NCBI GenBank assembly: GCA_040220455.1
Contig: JAVJUS010000044.1
Coordinates: forward strand, 1 to 64,000
Direction of reading: 5' to 3'
Length of the DNA stretch: 64,000 nt
Source: JAVJUS01 sp040220455
GTDB lineage: Bacteria > Pseudomonadota > Alphaproteobacteria > DSM-16000 > Inquilinaceae
The position numbers and the translations under genes were made by a program. Below are positions 36,082-44,836 of this stretch, in pieces. Within the stretch, counting starts at the first letter, position 1. Each line of letters begins with the position of its first letter. The notes under the pieces were generated by a model. That model was not told the origin of the DNA and searched no databases. It saw only the letters and a list, made by a program, of their open reading frames with translations.

Positions 36082-37152
36082 ATGATCTCGGAGGGGATGA
36101 CGGCGAGGACGGGGCTCGCGGTGCTGGCCGCCGGCCTGACGCTGGCGGCGGCCCAGGCCGGCGCGGCGGAGATCCGGGTGCTCAACTGGCAGGGCTACGG
36201 CACCGACGAATCCTGGGCGGTCGAGGCGTTCAGCGAGGCGACCGGGCACGAGGTGGTCCACGACTACTTCAATTCCGAGCAGGAGATGCTGACCAAGCTG
36301 CGCACCAACCCGGGCGCCTACGACGTCGTCCTGATCAATTCCGCCTTCATGCCGACGGCCATCGGCGAGGGCCTGATCGAGCCCATCGACCCGGAATCGA
36401 TCGACAATTTCCCGGATCTGAGCCCGTCGCTGCGCGACGCGCCGGTGCTCTCCGACGCCGGCGACCTCTACGGCATCGCGTGGCTGTGGGGCGTGACCTC
36501 CTTCGCCGTCAACACCGACGTCTTCGAGGAGATCCCGGCATCGATCCAGGTGCTCTGGGATCCCGAGCACGAGGGCCGCGTGGGCTGGCGTGACGACGCG
36601 GTCGAATCGATCCAGCTCGCCGCCATCGCGACGGGGCAGGACATGAACGATCCCCAGGACATGGACGCGATCCGGGAGAAGCTGCTGGCGCTCGGCCCGC
36701 AGATCCGGACCTTCTGGTCTTCCGAGGACGAGTGGAACAAGGCGATGTCCTCCGGCCAATTCGACCTCGCCACCTACTGGTCGGGTTCGGCCGCCCGCTC
36801 GGCGACGGCCTTCGGCCTGCCGGTGGAGTTCGTCATTCCGGAGGAGGGGGCGATCGGGTGGTTCGACGCCCTGACCGTCGCCGCCGGCTCGTCCAATCCG
36901 GACGTCGCGGCCGCCTTCATCGACTGGATGGTCGATCCCGAGTTCTATGTCGAGTGGGACACCCGGGTCGGCGCACCGGTCTCCTCCAACACCATGGCGG
37001 TGGCCGCCCTGCCCGACGACGCGATCAACAAGACCGTCTTCGGCGATCCGGCCGTGTCGGAGCGGATCACCTTCATGGAGCCCATGTCGGACGACCGCCG
37101 GGAGCAGTGGCTGGAGCTCTGGCAGGAGGTCAAGACCGAGTTCCTGAACTGA
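36082..37152 (+). CDS. PotD-type ABC transporter substrate-binding protein
   Basis: A 356-residue periplasmic binding protein of the spermidine/putrescine class (type II fold). After a signal peptide (cleavage near AGA-AEI) come IRVLNWQGYGTDESW, YDVVLINSAFMPTAI and LYGIAWLWGVTSFAVNTDVF, all typical of PotD/PotF. ATG 36082 has GGAG eight bases upstream; ATGs at 36067 and 36097 are alternatives. It begins a tightly packed operon with two permeases, an ATPase, an isochorismatase-like hydrolase and a GH63-like protein. Whether the ligand is a polyamine is open. Confidence 0.93.
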   Translation: MISEGMTARTGLAVLAAGLTLAAAQAGAAEIRVLNWQGYGTDESWAVEAFSEATGHEVVHDYFNSEQEMLTKLRTNPGAYDVVLINSAFMPTAIGEGLIEPIDPESIDNFPDLSPSLRDAPVLSDAGDLYGIAWLWGVTSFAVNTDVFEEIPASIQVLWDPEHEGRVGWRDDAVESIQLAAIATGQDMNDPQDMDAIREKLLALGPQIRTFWSSEDEWNKAMSSGQFDLATYWSGSAARSATAFGLPVEFVIPEEGAIGWFDALTVAAGSSNPDVAAAFIDWMVDPEFYVEWDTRVGAPVSSNTMAVAALPDDAINKTVFGDPAVSERITFMEPMSDDRREQWLELWQEVKTEFLN

Positions 37153-37186
37153 TCGCGGCCCCGGCGATCGCGGGCCGGCGCGCGTG

Positions 37187-38086
37187 ATGGCCACCGACGG
37201 AACCGGGTCGACCGGGCGACGGGAAACCGCCGGACGGCCGGGACAGGGCCGGGCCCTCGCAGCACTGCTGGGCCCGGCCTATCTCTGGCTGACCGTCGCG
37301 GTGTTCCTGCCGCTGTCGGTGATGCTCGTCTTCAGCGTGCTGACGGAGGTCCCGATCGGCGGTCGGACGGCCGAGTTCACGCTCGAGCACTACGCCGCCT
37401 TCTTCGAGAAGGACTTCTACCGCACGCTGACCTGGCGCTCGCTCCGGCTCGGCATCGACACCACGGTGCTGTGCGCCGCCATCGGCTTCCCGGCGGCGCT
37501 GGCGCTGGCCCGGGCGGTGCCGGGGCGGTGGCGCGAGGCGCTGTTCCTGCTCGTCGTCCTGCCGTTCTGGAGCAATGCGCTGGTGCGCGTGTTCTCCTGG
37601 ACCATGGTCTTCCAGGGCAACGGGCTGGTCGACCGGGCGCTGCGTGCGGTATTCCCCGACAGCCGGCCGATGGACGTGCTCTATACCTATCCGGCGATCG
37701 TCACAGGACTCGTCCACTCCTACCTGCCCTACATGGTGCTGACCTGCTACCTGTCGCTGCAGGCGGTCGACGAGCGCATCGTCGAGGCGGCGCGCTCGCT
37801 GGGCGCGACGGGGTGGCAGATCTTCTGGCGCATCTGGCTGCCGCTCGGCCTGCCGGGGCTGCTGACCGGGGCGGTCCTGATCTTCGTGCCGGTGATCGGC
37901 TCGTTCATGGAGCCGCGCATCCTGGGCGGCCGGCAGGGCACGGTCCTCGGCACGGTCATCGAGGACCAGTTCACCGCCGTCTTCAACTGGCCGCTGGGCG
38001 CGGCGCTGTCCTTCACCCTGCTGGCGATTGTCCTGCTGGCCGTTGCGGTCCTGTGGCCGTTCCTGCGCCATCGGGTGTCGGCATGA
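37187..38086 (+). CDS. PotB-type ABC transporter permease
   Basis: A 299-residue inner-membrane permease with about six helices and the cytosolic EAA loop VEAARSLGATGWQIFWRIWLP that contacts the ATPase. It resembles PotB/PotH. GTG 37184 directly precedes the ATG and could also initiate. The stop overlaps the ATG of the next permease (38083-38086). Confidence 0.93.
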   Translation: MATDGTGSTGRRETAGRPGQGRALAALLGPAYLWLTVAVFLPLSVMLVFSVLTEVPIGGRTAEFTLEHYAAFFEKDFYRTLTWRSLRLGIDTTVLCAAIGFPAALALARAVPGRWREALFLLVVLPFWSNALVRVFSWTMVFQGNGLVDRALRAVFPDSRPMDVLYTYPAIVTGLVHSYLPYMVLTCYLSLQAVDERIVEAARSLGATGWQIFWRIWLPLGLPGLLTGAVLIFVPVIGSFMEPRILGGRQGTVLGTVIEDQFTAVFNWPLGAALSFTLLAIVLLAVAVLWPFLRHRVSA

Positions 38087-38859
38087 CCGGGCTTGCGCGG
38101 GTTTATCTGGGGCTGGTGCTGGCCTTCCTCTACGTCCCCATCGCGCTGATGGCGGTGATGGCGTTCAACGCCTCGCCGCTCTACGCCCTGCCGATCGACT
38201 GGAGCGGGCGCTGGTTCGTCGCGCTCGCGGGGAATGACGGCCTGCAGCAGGCGACGATCAACAGCCTGGCGATCGCGGTCGCGACGGCAGCGGTGGCCAC
38301 GGCGATCGGCACGCCGGCGGCGCTGGCGCTGCATCGCCGGCGATTCCGCGGGCGCACCCTGCTCCAGATTCTCCTGCTGCCGCCGATCACGATCCCCTGG
38401 CTGATCGTCGGCACGGCGATGCTGATCTTCTTCTTCTGGACCGGCATCGGGCGCGGGCTGCACGCCGTGCTGATCGGGCACGTCGCGCTGGCCCTGCCCT
38501 ATGTCGTCGTGATCGTCGGCACCCGGCTGACCCGGCACGGCGCCGAGCTGGAGGAGGCGGCGGCGATCCTGGGCGCGACGCCGATCCAGGCCTTCTTCCG
38601 CGTCACCGTGCCGGTGATCGCGCCCGGCCTGGTGGCCGCCGCGCTGTTCGCCTTCGCCGTCTCCTTCGACCAGTTCGTGATCTCCTACTTCCTGTCCTCG
38701 CCCGGCATGCAGACCCTGCCGGTGGCGATCTACAGCGCCATCCGCAAGGGCTTCACACCGGAGATCAACGCCGTCTCCACCCTGGTGATCGTGTTCTCGA
38801 TGGTGCTGCTGCTCGCCGTCTCGCGCTGGTGGCGCTTCTCCGGGGAGGACCAGGGGTGA
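38083..38859 (+). CDS. PotC-type ABC transporter permease
   Basis: A 258-residue permease with six hydrophobic segments and an EAA loop (LEEAAAILGATPIQAFFRVT). The N-terminus LARVYLGLVLAFLYVPIALM and the later SFDQFVISYFLSSPGMQTLP are characteristic of PotC/PotI. It overlaps both neighbours by three or four bases, so the transporter subunits are translationally coupled. Confidence 0.93.
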   Translation: MTGLARVYLGLVLAFLYVPIALMAVMAFNASPLYALPIDWSGRWFVALAGNDGLQQATINSLAIAVATAAVATAIGTPAALALHRRRFRGRTLLQILLLPPITIPWLIVGTAMLIFFFWTGIGRGLHAVLIGHVALALPYVVVIVGTRLTRHGAELEEAAAILGATPIQAFFRVTVPVIAPGLVAAALFAFAVSFDQFVISYFLSSPGMQTLPVAIYSAIRKGFTPEINAVSTLVIVFSMVLLLAVSRWWRFSGEDQG

Positions 38860-39905
38860 GCGCCGTGGTCTGCTCCGGCCTGACCCAGGTCTACGGTACC
38901 CAGGCGGCGCTCGACGACGTCAGCGTGACCGTGCCCGACGGCAGTTTCTTCGCCCTGCTCGGCCCGTCGGGCAGCGGCAAGACCACGCTGCTGCGCGCCG
39001 TCGCCGGGTTCGTCCGGCCGCGCGCGGGCACGATCACCATCGGCGGGGAGCCGGTCGACGCCCTGCCGGCCCATCGGCGCGGCCTGGGCATGGTCTTCCA
39101 GTCCTACGCCCTGTTCCCGCATCTGAGCGTGCGCGACAACGTGGCCTTCGGGCTCGACGTGCGTGGCCGGCCGAAGCGCGAGATCGACGAGCGGGTGCGC
39201 GTGATGTTGGCGCTCGTCCAGCTCGAGGAGTATGCCGAGCGCAAGCCGCGCCAGCTCTCCGGCGGCCAGCAGCAGCGCGTGGCGCTGGCCCGAGCGCTCG
39301 CGCCCGGGCCGCGGGTCCTGCTTCTGGACGAGCCGCTGTCGGCCCTCGACCGCAAGCTGCGCCAGGCGATGCAGCTCGAACTCAAGCGCATCCAGCGCGA
39401 AGTCGGCGTGACGACGATCTTCGTCACCCACGACCAGGAGGAGGCGCTGTCGCTCGCCGACCGGGTCGCCATCCTCGATCGCGGCCGCCTCGTCCAGGAG
39501 GGCCCGCCGCGGGCCCTCTACGAGCGTCCGGAGCGGCTCTTCGCCGCGACCTTCCTGGGCGACGCGAATATCCTCGAGGGCGAGGCGGGCGGGGATGGCG
39601 GGGTCCAGGTCGCGGGATACCCGGTCCACGCGGAGGCGCCCCTGCCCGATCCGTCGGCCCCGATGCTGGCCGTCCGGCCGGAGAAGATGACGCTCGCCGA
39701 GCCGGGCGGCGGCCGGGCCGACAACCGGCTGCCGGCGGTCGTCCGCGCCAACATCTTCGGCGGCGCGGGCGTGACCTATATCCTGGACGGCCCCGCCGGC
39801 CCGCTCACCGTCATCGTCCAGAACCGGGGCGAGCCGGTGCTGGAGGACGGCACCGCGGTCGACGTCCTGTGGTCGGCCGAACACACGATCCCGGTGAGGC
39901 CATGA
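38856..39905 (+). CDS. PotA-type ABC transporter ATPase
   Basis: A 349-residue ATPase starting at a GTG that shares bases with the upstream TGA. Walker A GPSGSGKT (36-43), Q-loop VFQSYALFPHLSV, signature LSGGQQQR, Walker B LLLDEPLSALD and switch His (VTHDQEEALSL) are intact. The C-terminal TOBE region (LAVRPEKMTLAEP...) is that of PotA/FbpC regulatory domains. It powers the two permeases above. Its stop overlaps the ATG of the isochorismatase gene. Confidence 0.95.
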   Translation: MSAVVCSGLTQVYGTQAALDDVSVTVPDGSFFALLGPSGSGKTTLLRAVAGFVRPRAGTITIGGEPVDALPAHRRGLGMVFQSYALFPHLSVRDNVAFGLDVRGRPKREIDERVRVMLALVQLEEYAERKPRQLSGGQQQRVALARALAPGPRVLLLDEPLSALDRKLRQAMQLELKRIQREVGVTTIFVTHDQEEALSLADRVAILDRGRLVQEGPPRALYERPERLFAATFLGDANILEGEAGGDGGVQVAGYPVHAEAPLPDPSAPMLAVRPEKMTLAEPGGGRADNRLPAVVRANIFGGAGVTYILDGPAGPLTVIVQNRGEPVLEDGTAVDVLWSAEHTIPVRP

Positions 39906-40537
39906 CCGAACCCGCTGTCTCCACGTCCCTGCCGCACGGTCCGCTGCCCGGCGCGACCGTGCATGTCTGCGTCGACATGCAGCGCCTGTTCGCCGAGGAG
40001 ACCTCCTGGGCGAGCGGGGCCGTAGCCGCGGCGCTGCCGGGCGCGCTGCAACTCGCAAACGGATTCCGGGGCCGAACAGTGTTCACCCGCTTCATCCCCG
40101 CGATCTCGGCGGCCGCGGCCGAGCGGGCCTGGCAGACCTATTACCGGGCCTGGGCCGACGTGACCCTCGACCACCTCGACCCCGACTTGCTCGACCTTGT
40201 CCCGGATCTGGCACGTCGGACCGGCGGTGCCCCTGTCGTCGACAAGACGACCTTCGGCGCCTTCGAGTCACCGGCCTTCGGCGGCCTGCCGGCGATCGAC
40301 CGGGCCGAGGCGCTGATCTTCTCGGGCGTGGAGACCGATATGTGCGTGCTGGCGACCCTGATGGCCGCGATCGATCGCGGCTATCGCTGCATCCTTGCCG
40401 TCGACGCGGTGGCGAGCTCGGATACCGCCGGCCACCGGGCGGTCGTCGAGGTGCTGGCCCCGCGCCTGCCGGAAATGATCGAGACCGCAACCGTGGACGC
40501 CATTCTGGCGGCGCGCGTACCGGCCGCCACGTCATGA
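39902..40537 (+). CDS. Isochorismatase-like cysteine hydrolase
   Basis: A 211-residue cytosolic hydrolase with the full catalytic triad of the isochorismatase/nicotinamidase superfamily: D25 (VCVDMQ), K115 (VVDKTTFGAF) and C148 (SGVETDMCVLAT), the last after a conserved Gly-Val. Superfamily members cleave amides, ureas or vinyl ethers. Four-base overlaps with the ATPase before it and the glycosidase after it tie it to the transporter, so it likely acts on the imported compound, possibly an amide or N-carbamoyl derivative; that is inference. Confidence 0.9.
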   Translation: MTEPAVSTSLPHGPLPGATVHVCVDMQRLFAEETSWASGAVAAALPGALQLANGFRGRTVFTRFIPAISAAAAERAWQTYYRAWADVTLDHLDPDLLDLVPDLARRTGGAPVVDKTTFGAFESPAFGGLPAIDRAEALIFSGVETDMCVLATLMAAIDRGYRCILAVDAVASSDTAGHRAVVEVLAPRLPEMIETATVDAILAARVPAATS

Positions 40538-42729
40538 GCGGCGGCGACGCACCGATCCCGGCCGCGCGCGCCTGGAATACCTGGGACGCCGATGCCCCGG
40601 CCACGACGCGCCACCTGCCGTCCGGGCTCACGATCACCCCGGTCGCCTTCTCGTCGAGCCTGGACCGGACGACCCGGTTTCCGATGGGGCCTGGCGTACG
40701 CCTCGGCCGGCGCTCGATCGACGGCGCGGCGATCGCGCTCGAGCTCGCCCATGGCGGCACCCGGCTCGAATGGACCTGGTCCAAGCCCGACGCCGGGACG
40801 GTGGTCGCGCGGTGGCGCACGATCGAGACCGGGGAATGGGGCCTGCGCTTCTGGCTGGTCCTGGCGCTCGGCTTCGAGGACGGCACGCCGATCGTCGCCG
40901 ACCCGCGCACGGGCCGCGTCAGCGCCCGGCGGGGCGGCGTCGCGCTCACGGGCGACGCGGACAAGCCGCCCCTGCTCGTTACGGTCCATGACCGAATTGA
41001 GGAGCTGGAACGGGAGTTTGCCGAGCGCGGTTACTTCTATCTGGGATCGCGCGGCAGCGAGGGCCGGGTGCTGGCCCTGCGCTTCAATCTGGAGGAGATG
41101 CCGGAGAATCGGGTCTCCTTCACGCTCGATGCGGATGACGGGACCGATGGGGCGAGCCGATCGGCGTCGGTCGGCTTCACCGCGCGCCAGCCCGCGGCGC
41201 TGGAGGCGATCGAGGACGTCGTCGCCTGGAATACCGTCCACGATCCGGTCAACCGGCGCCCCTATACCGCGCTCTCGCGCTTCTGGAACCTGAAGAAGTT
41301 CGGCGGCTTCGGGGTCTGGCTCGACGACATCTTCTATCACGCGCTCATGGCGGGGCTTTTCGATCCCGGCGTCGCGCGGGAGAATCTGGCGGCCGTCACC
41401 GCCGGTCAGACCGAGGCGGGGAACCTGCCCTGCCTGCTGACCGGCAATGACCGCTGGGTCGACCGCTCCCAGCCGCCGATCGGCGCCTATGTGGTCGCCG
41501 CGCTGGCCGAGCGGATCGGCGATGCCGGCCTGGTCGAGCGGTACTACCCAGCGCTGGCGCGCAATCACGCCTGGTGGTGGCGCGCCCGCGATCCCCTGGG
41601 GACGGGACTCGTCGCCTATGGCAGTTCCGATGTCGGCGACGGGCTCTACAAGGGCACGGCGCTGGGCTGCCGGAACGAGAGCGCGATGGACAACTCGCCG
41701 GTCCATGACGAATTCGCCTTCGATCCGGCGACACGGACCCTCGACGGCGTCGATGTCGGTCTGAACAGCCTGCTGGCCCTCGATGCCGAGCTGCTGGCCG
41801 GCATGGCCGAGCGCCTGGGCCTGGAGGCAGAGGCCGCGGCGCACCGCGCCACGGCCGCGCGTCTGGCCGAGCGGATCTCGACCTGCCTCTGGGACGAGGC
41901 GCGCGGCGTCTTCGCCAACCGCCATCGCGACGGCCGGTTCGTGCGCGCCGTCGCGCCGACGAGCTTCTTTCCCCTGCTCTGCGGCGCTGCGACGGCGGAG
42001 CAGCGCGCGCGCCTCCTGGCCGACTGGTTCGACCCGCCGGCGCGGTTCGGCGGCCGGTTCCGCCTGACCTCGGTGGCGCGGGACGATCCCGCCTATGGCG
42101 ACAACGTCTACTGGCGCGGGCGGACCTGGCCGCCGCTGAACTTCCTGACCTGGCTCGGCCTGCGCCGGGCGGGCGAGGACGCGCGGGCCGCCGCCCTGGC
42201 GGCCGACTCCTGGAGCCTCTTCGCGGGGCCTTGGGCGGCGGACCGGATCGCGGCGGAGAACTACTCCGCCGACACGGGCGAGGCGACCGACCAGCCGGAC
42301 ACCGACACATTCTATGGCTGGAGCGCCCTGCTGCCCTACATGGCCGTGGCCGACCGGCTGGATTGCTGTCCGTTCGACGGGCTTACGGTCCGCGCCGGCG
42401 CCGGCGCCATCGTCCTCGGCCCGCTGGCAAGCCCGCTCGGACCGGTCACGCTGGAGGAGAGAGGCGGCCTAACCACGCTGTCAGACGCCGACGGCCCGCT
42501 TCTGCGCTCCGACCTGACCGGCCAGTTGAAGCGATTGACGCGGCGTGGCAACGGTTTGTCGGTCGAGCTTCCGCAGTCGCGCGAGGCCGGTGCCAGCCTG
42601 TGGATCCGGGCCTCCGCCGATGTCGAGGCCCGCCTCGACGACCGGCCGATCGCCACGACGCCCGACGCCGACGGCCTGAGCCTCGCCCTGCCGCACGGGG
42701 GCGGTCGGCTGGTGGTGGGCCCTTCATGA
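40534..42729 (+). CDS. GH63-like (MGH1-type) glycoside hydrolase
   Basis: A 731-residue protein with an N-terminal beta-rich domain (~1-240) and an (alpha/alpha)6 barrel. Barrel motifs fit GH63 and the mannosyl/glucosylglycerate hydrolases: VWLDDIFYHALMAGLFDP (general acid Asp region), DNSPVHDE, DNVYWRGRTWPPLNFLTWLG, AENYSADTGEA (catalytic base Glu region) and FYGWSALLPYM. No signal peptide, so it is cytosolic. It likely hydrolyses a small alpha-glucoside or glycosylated compatible solute. It is the last gene of the Pot-type operon, overlapping the isochorismatase gene by four bases. No family assignment to a specific substrate is safe. Confidence 0.85.
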   Translation: MSGGDAPIPAARAWNTWDADAPATTRHLPSGLTITPVAFSSSLDRTTRFPMGPGVRLGRRSIDGAAIALELAHGGTRLEWTWSKPDAGTVVARWRTIETGEWGLRFWLVLALGFEDGTPIVADPRTGRVSARRGGVALTGDADKPPLLVTVHDRIEELEREFAERGYFYLGSRGSEGRVLALRFNLEEMPENRVSFTLDADDGTDGASRSASVGFTARQPAALEAIEDVVAWNTVHDPVNRRPYTALSRFWNLKKFGGFGVWLDDIFYHALMAGLFDPGVARENLAAVTAGQTEAGNLPCLLTGNDRWVDRSQPPIGAYVVAALAERIGDAGLVERYYPALARNHAWWWRARDPLGTGLVAYGSSDVGDGLYKGTALGCRNESAMDNSPVHDEFAFDPATRTLDGVDVGLNSLLALDAELLAGMAERLGLEAEAAAHRATAARLAERISTCLWDEARGVFANRHRDGRFVRAVAPTSFFPLLCGAATAEQRARLLADWFDPPARFGGRFRLTSVARDDPAYGDNVYWRGRTWPPLNFLTWLGLRRAGEDARAAALAADSWSLFAGPWAADRIAAENYSADTGEATDQPDTDTFYGWSALLPYMAVADRLDCCPFDGLTVRAGAGAIVLGPLASPLGPVTLEERGGLTTLSDADGPLLRSDLTGQLKRLTRRGNGLSVELPQSREAGASLWIRASADVEARLDDRPIATTPDADGLSLALPHGGGRLVVGPS

Positions 42730-42793
42730 TCGGGGGCTTGCAGCCGACTCGCTAAGAGGCTAAATCCTTTCCGTCTTGGGAAAGGATTATGAG

Positions 42794-43420
42794 ATGGTGG
42801 CCACGGAAGCCGAGACAGCGACCGCGACCCGACCGCCTAGCCTCACGGCGAATGAAATCGCCGTTTTGACGGGGATCGCGGCTGCACGGGTTCGAAAGCT
42901 TTGCGATCCTGTCGAGGGCATCGCGAAGGGGGATGTCTCCATCGCCGGGCGACGATGCCGTGCCTACGAGCCGGTGGCGGTGCGATATGTGTTCCTGCGC
43001 AGCCTTGGAGAGATCGAGGCCCTGATGGGCCGTGACACGGCTTGGGACAGTTGCGTCGACGCGGTGCGCGAGCTTGATGCGGCTTCGGATCTCTGGCCAT
43101 TGGGGCGCATGCTTCGCCTCGATGTGTCGGGCGAACGGGAGCGTCTGGACGAGATCGAACGTCGGGTCCGTGTTTATCTCGGCTCTCGCGATCGCTGGAT
43201 TCGTCGTGATCCCGGGATCTTCAACGGTGAGCCGATCGTCGCCGGCACCCGAGTGCCCGTCGCGGTGATTGCCGGTCGTCTGGAGGCGGGGGAGTCGCCG
43301 GACGACCTAGCCGAGGACTATCCGACGATACCGCCCGAGGTCGTCGAGGTCGCGACCCTTTTCGCGCGGGCCTTCCCTCGGCGCGGCCGCCCACCCCGAC
43401 CTTGGGCGCGGACCGCGTGA
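42794..43420 (+). CDS. DUF433 antitoxin-like protein
   Basis: A 208-residue protein. The first ~70 residues look like a MerR-type helix-turn-helix (LTANEIAVLTGIAAARVRKL...). The C-terminal part is DUF433: IRRDPGIFNGEPIVAGTRVPV and PDDLAEDYPTIPPEVVEVA, the domain found in VapB-like antitoxins. Its TGA overlaps the GTG of the DUF5615 gene, typical of a toxin-antitoxin pair, and it probably autoregulates. ATG 42794 follows AAAGGA; composition is lower in GC than the flanking genes, suggesting recent gain. Confidence 0.85.
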   Translation: MVATEAETATATRPPSLTANEIAVLTGIAAARVRKLCDPVEGIAKGDVSIAGRRCRAYEPVAVRYVFLRSLGEIEALMGRDTAWDSCVDAVRELDAASDLWPLGRMLRLDVSGERERLDEIERRVRVYLGSRDRWIRRDPGIFNGEPIVAGTRVPVAVIAGRLEAGESPDDLAEDYPTIPPEVVEVATLFARAFPRRGRPPRPWARTA

Positions 43421-43800
43421 GGTTCTTCATCGACGAGTGCGTCAGCCCGGGTGTGGCGGCCTTGCTGGCAAAGACGGGCGAGCACGTGGCCTTCCATCCC
43501 CTCCACCTCGGCCGCCTCGGAGAACCGGATCATGTCGTCCTCGATCGGGCCATCGCGGAGGCCGCCGTCATCGTAACCTTCAACGGGCGAGATTTCCGCG
43601 CTCTCTGTCGCCGATCGGACATTCATCCCGGCCTCGTCATCCTGCCCCAGGGCTCGCGCGTGGAGAGTTTCCTGCGCCTCCTGGTCGTTATCGAGAGGGT
43701 GTGCGCGTTCAACGGCGGAAGCCTGGGCAACGACGCCCTCGTCAACCATGTCGCCGAATTCGAGGCCGATGGATCGGTTTCCATCTCCCCGTTGCCTTGA
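43417..43800 (+). CDS. DUF5615 PIN-like toxin candidate
   Basis: A 127-residue protein starting at GTG 43417 (overlapping the upstream TGA): RFFIDECVSPGVAALLAKTG carries the N-terminal Asp-Glu pair and VIVTFNGRDFRAL the central Asp of the PIN-like Mut7-C/DUF5615 nuclease fold. Such proteins pair with DUF433 as type II toxin-antitoxin modules, though their RNase activity is rarely demonstrated. It ends just before repeat copy B. Confidence 0.85.
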   Translation: MRFFIDECVSPGVAALLAKTGEHVAFHPLHLGRLGEPDHVVLDRAIAEAAVIVTFNGRDFRALCRRSDIHPGLVILPQGSRVESFLRLLVVIERVCAFNGGSLGNDALVNHVAEFEADGSVSISPLP

Positions 43801-43837
43801 TCGCGGTCGGTGACCTGCGACTGCCGACAATCCTGCC

Positions 43838-43920
43838 GGAGGTTGCCCACCGCGCAGCGGTGCGCAACGGCAGTGCCGGCGCCGTCGCGCACGGCCTTCG
43901 GCCGTGGGCGACCTACGCGC
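43838..43920 (-). repeat. Intergenic hairpin repeat, copy B
   Basis: Reverse complement of the core of copy A (33215-33301), with the same two hairpins. In minus orientation it reads GCGCGTAGGTCGCCCACGGC at its start, and the TAG in that sequence is the stop codon of the minus-strand gene 43913-44749. Thus, like copy A, it lies at the 3' end of a gene in the gene's own direction. Confidence 0.8.
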
Positions 43921-44749
43921 CGCGATCGAGCCAACCGAGCACCCGCTCTCCCAGCAGCCGGTCCACGGCCCGCTCGAGCAGGGCGTCGGTCAGCGTGACG
44001 CCGTCGGTCTCCCGCCCGATCAGGCTGGCGGCGAAGTTGGCGGCGGCGGGCGGGTGCGGTGTCGCGCGGCGCAGCGCGTCGAGGGCTGGGCCGCCGCCCG
44101 CCGCGATGTCGGCGATGACGGGCGGGCTGAAGGCGCCGACGGCCTCGGTCACGGGGAAGCCGGCTAGCGGCTGGAGCGCACTGAGGAGCTTCGGGCCGAC
44201 GAGCTGGGGCGCGGGCGGGCCGTCATGGCGGCGCACGATCGACAGCACCGTGTCGATCAGGAAGTCGAGCGCGCTGTTGCCGGCCTCGAAGACGCAGAGC
44301 GCGTTGTGGACATTGCGCCTGACCCGCCATCGCCCGCGCGTGTCGGCCTGGACCCAATGCTCCACGCCGAACGACGCGGGGCCGAGTCCGTCGAGCCGGA
44401 GCCCCTCGGGCGCGAAGACCAGCGTGTCGGCATCGAGCCAGACCACCCGCCGCCAGCCGTCGTCGAGCAGGCGCCGGGCCTCGATCAGCCGGGCCAGATC
44501 GGCCTGGACCGGGGGGCGATCGGCGGTCTTGGCCCGGTACCAGCCGGGCACGGGGTCGAGGAACCGGTCGTCGAGGAGCCGCCATTCCGCGCCATTCGCG
44601 GAGGCCCAGCCCTCGACGCTCGACAGGCACCGCCCGCGCCAGCCACCGCGGGCGCCGTCGGGCGTGCTCTGGAACACGATGGTGCCTTCCGCCACGTTTC
44701 CACCGTCTCGCCACGGGCTGGGCAGCGCGGCCTTTTCGACGCCACCCAC
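43913..44749 (-). CDS. Glycosyltransferase-like protein, hypothetical
   Basis: A 278-residue protein with the DxD-type core RRVVWLDADTLVF (D106, D108) preceded by DLARLIEARRLL, a layout like GT-A glycosyltransferases of the galactosyl/GT34-like type that act on sugar nucleotides. Other family motifs are absent, so the call is tentative. The start is a GTG just after AGGAG; internal starts near residue 19 (VAEGTIVFQS) are as plausible. The stop codon is supplied by repeat copy B. It is transcribed divergently from the HD hydrolase gene. Confidence 0.7.
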   Translation of the reverse strand: MGGVEKAALPSPWRDGGNVAEGTIVFQSTPDGARGGWRGRCLSSVEGWASANGAEWRLLDDRFLDPVPGWYRAKTADRPPVQADLARLIEARRLLDDGWRRVVWLDADTLVFAPEGLRLDGLGPASFGVEHWVQADTRGRWRVRRNVHNALCVFEAGNSALDFLIDTVLSIVRRHDGPPAPQLVGPKLLSALQPLAGFPVTEAVGAFSPPVIADIAAGGGPALDALRRATPHPPAAANFAASLIGRETDGVTLTDALLERAVDRLLGERVLGWLDRGA

Positions 44750-44836
44750 CCACTCCTATAGTCCGGGCGCGCCGCCGGCGTCACCCGGTGGCCCCGAACC
44801 CTGTCCGCATGCGCATCCGAGGACGGCCGCCTGCCC

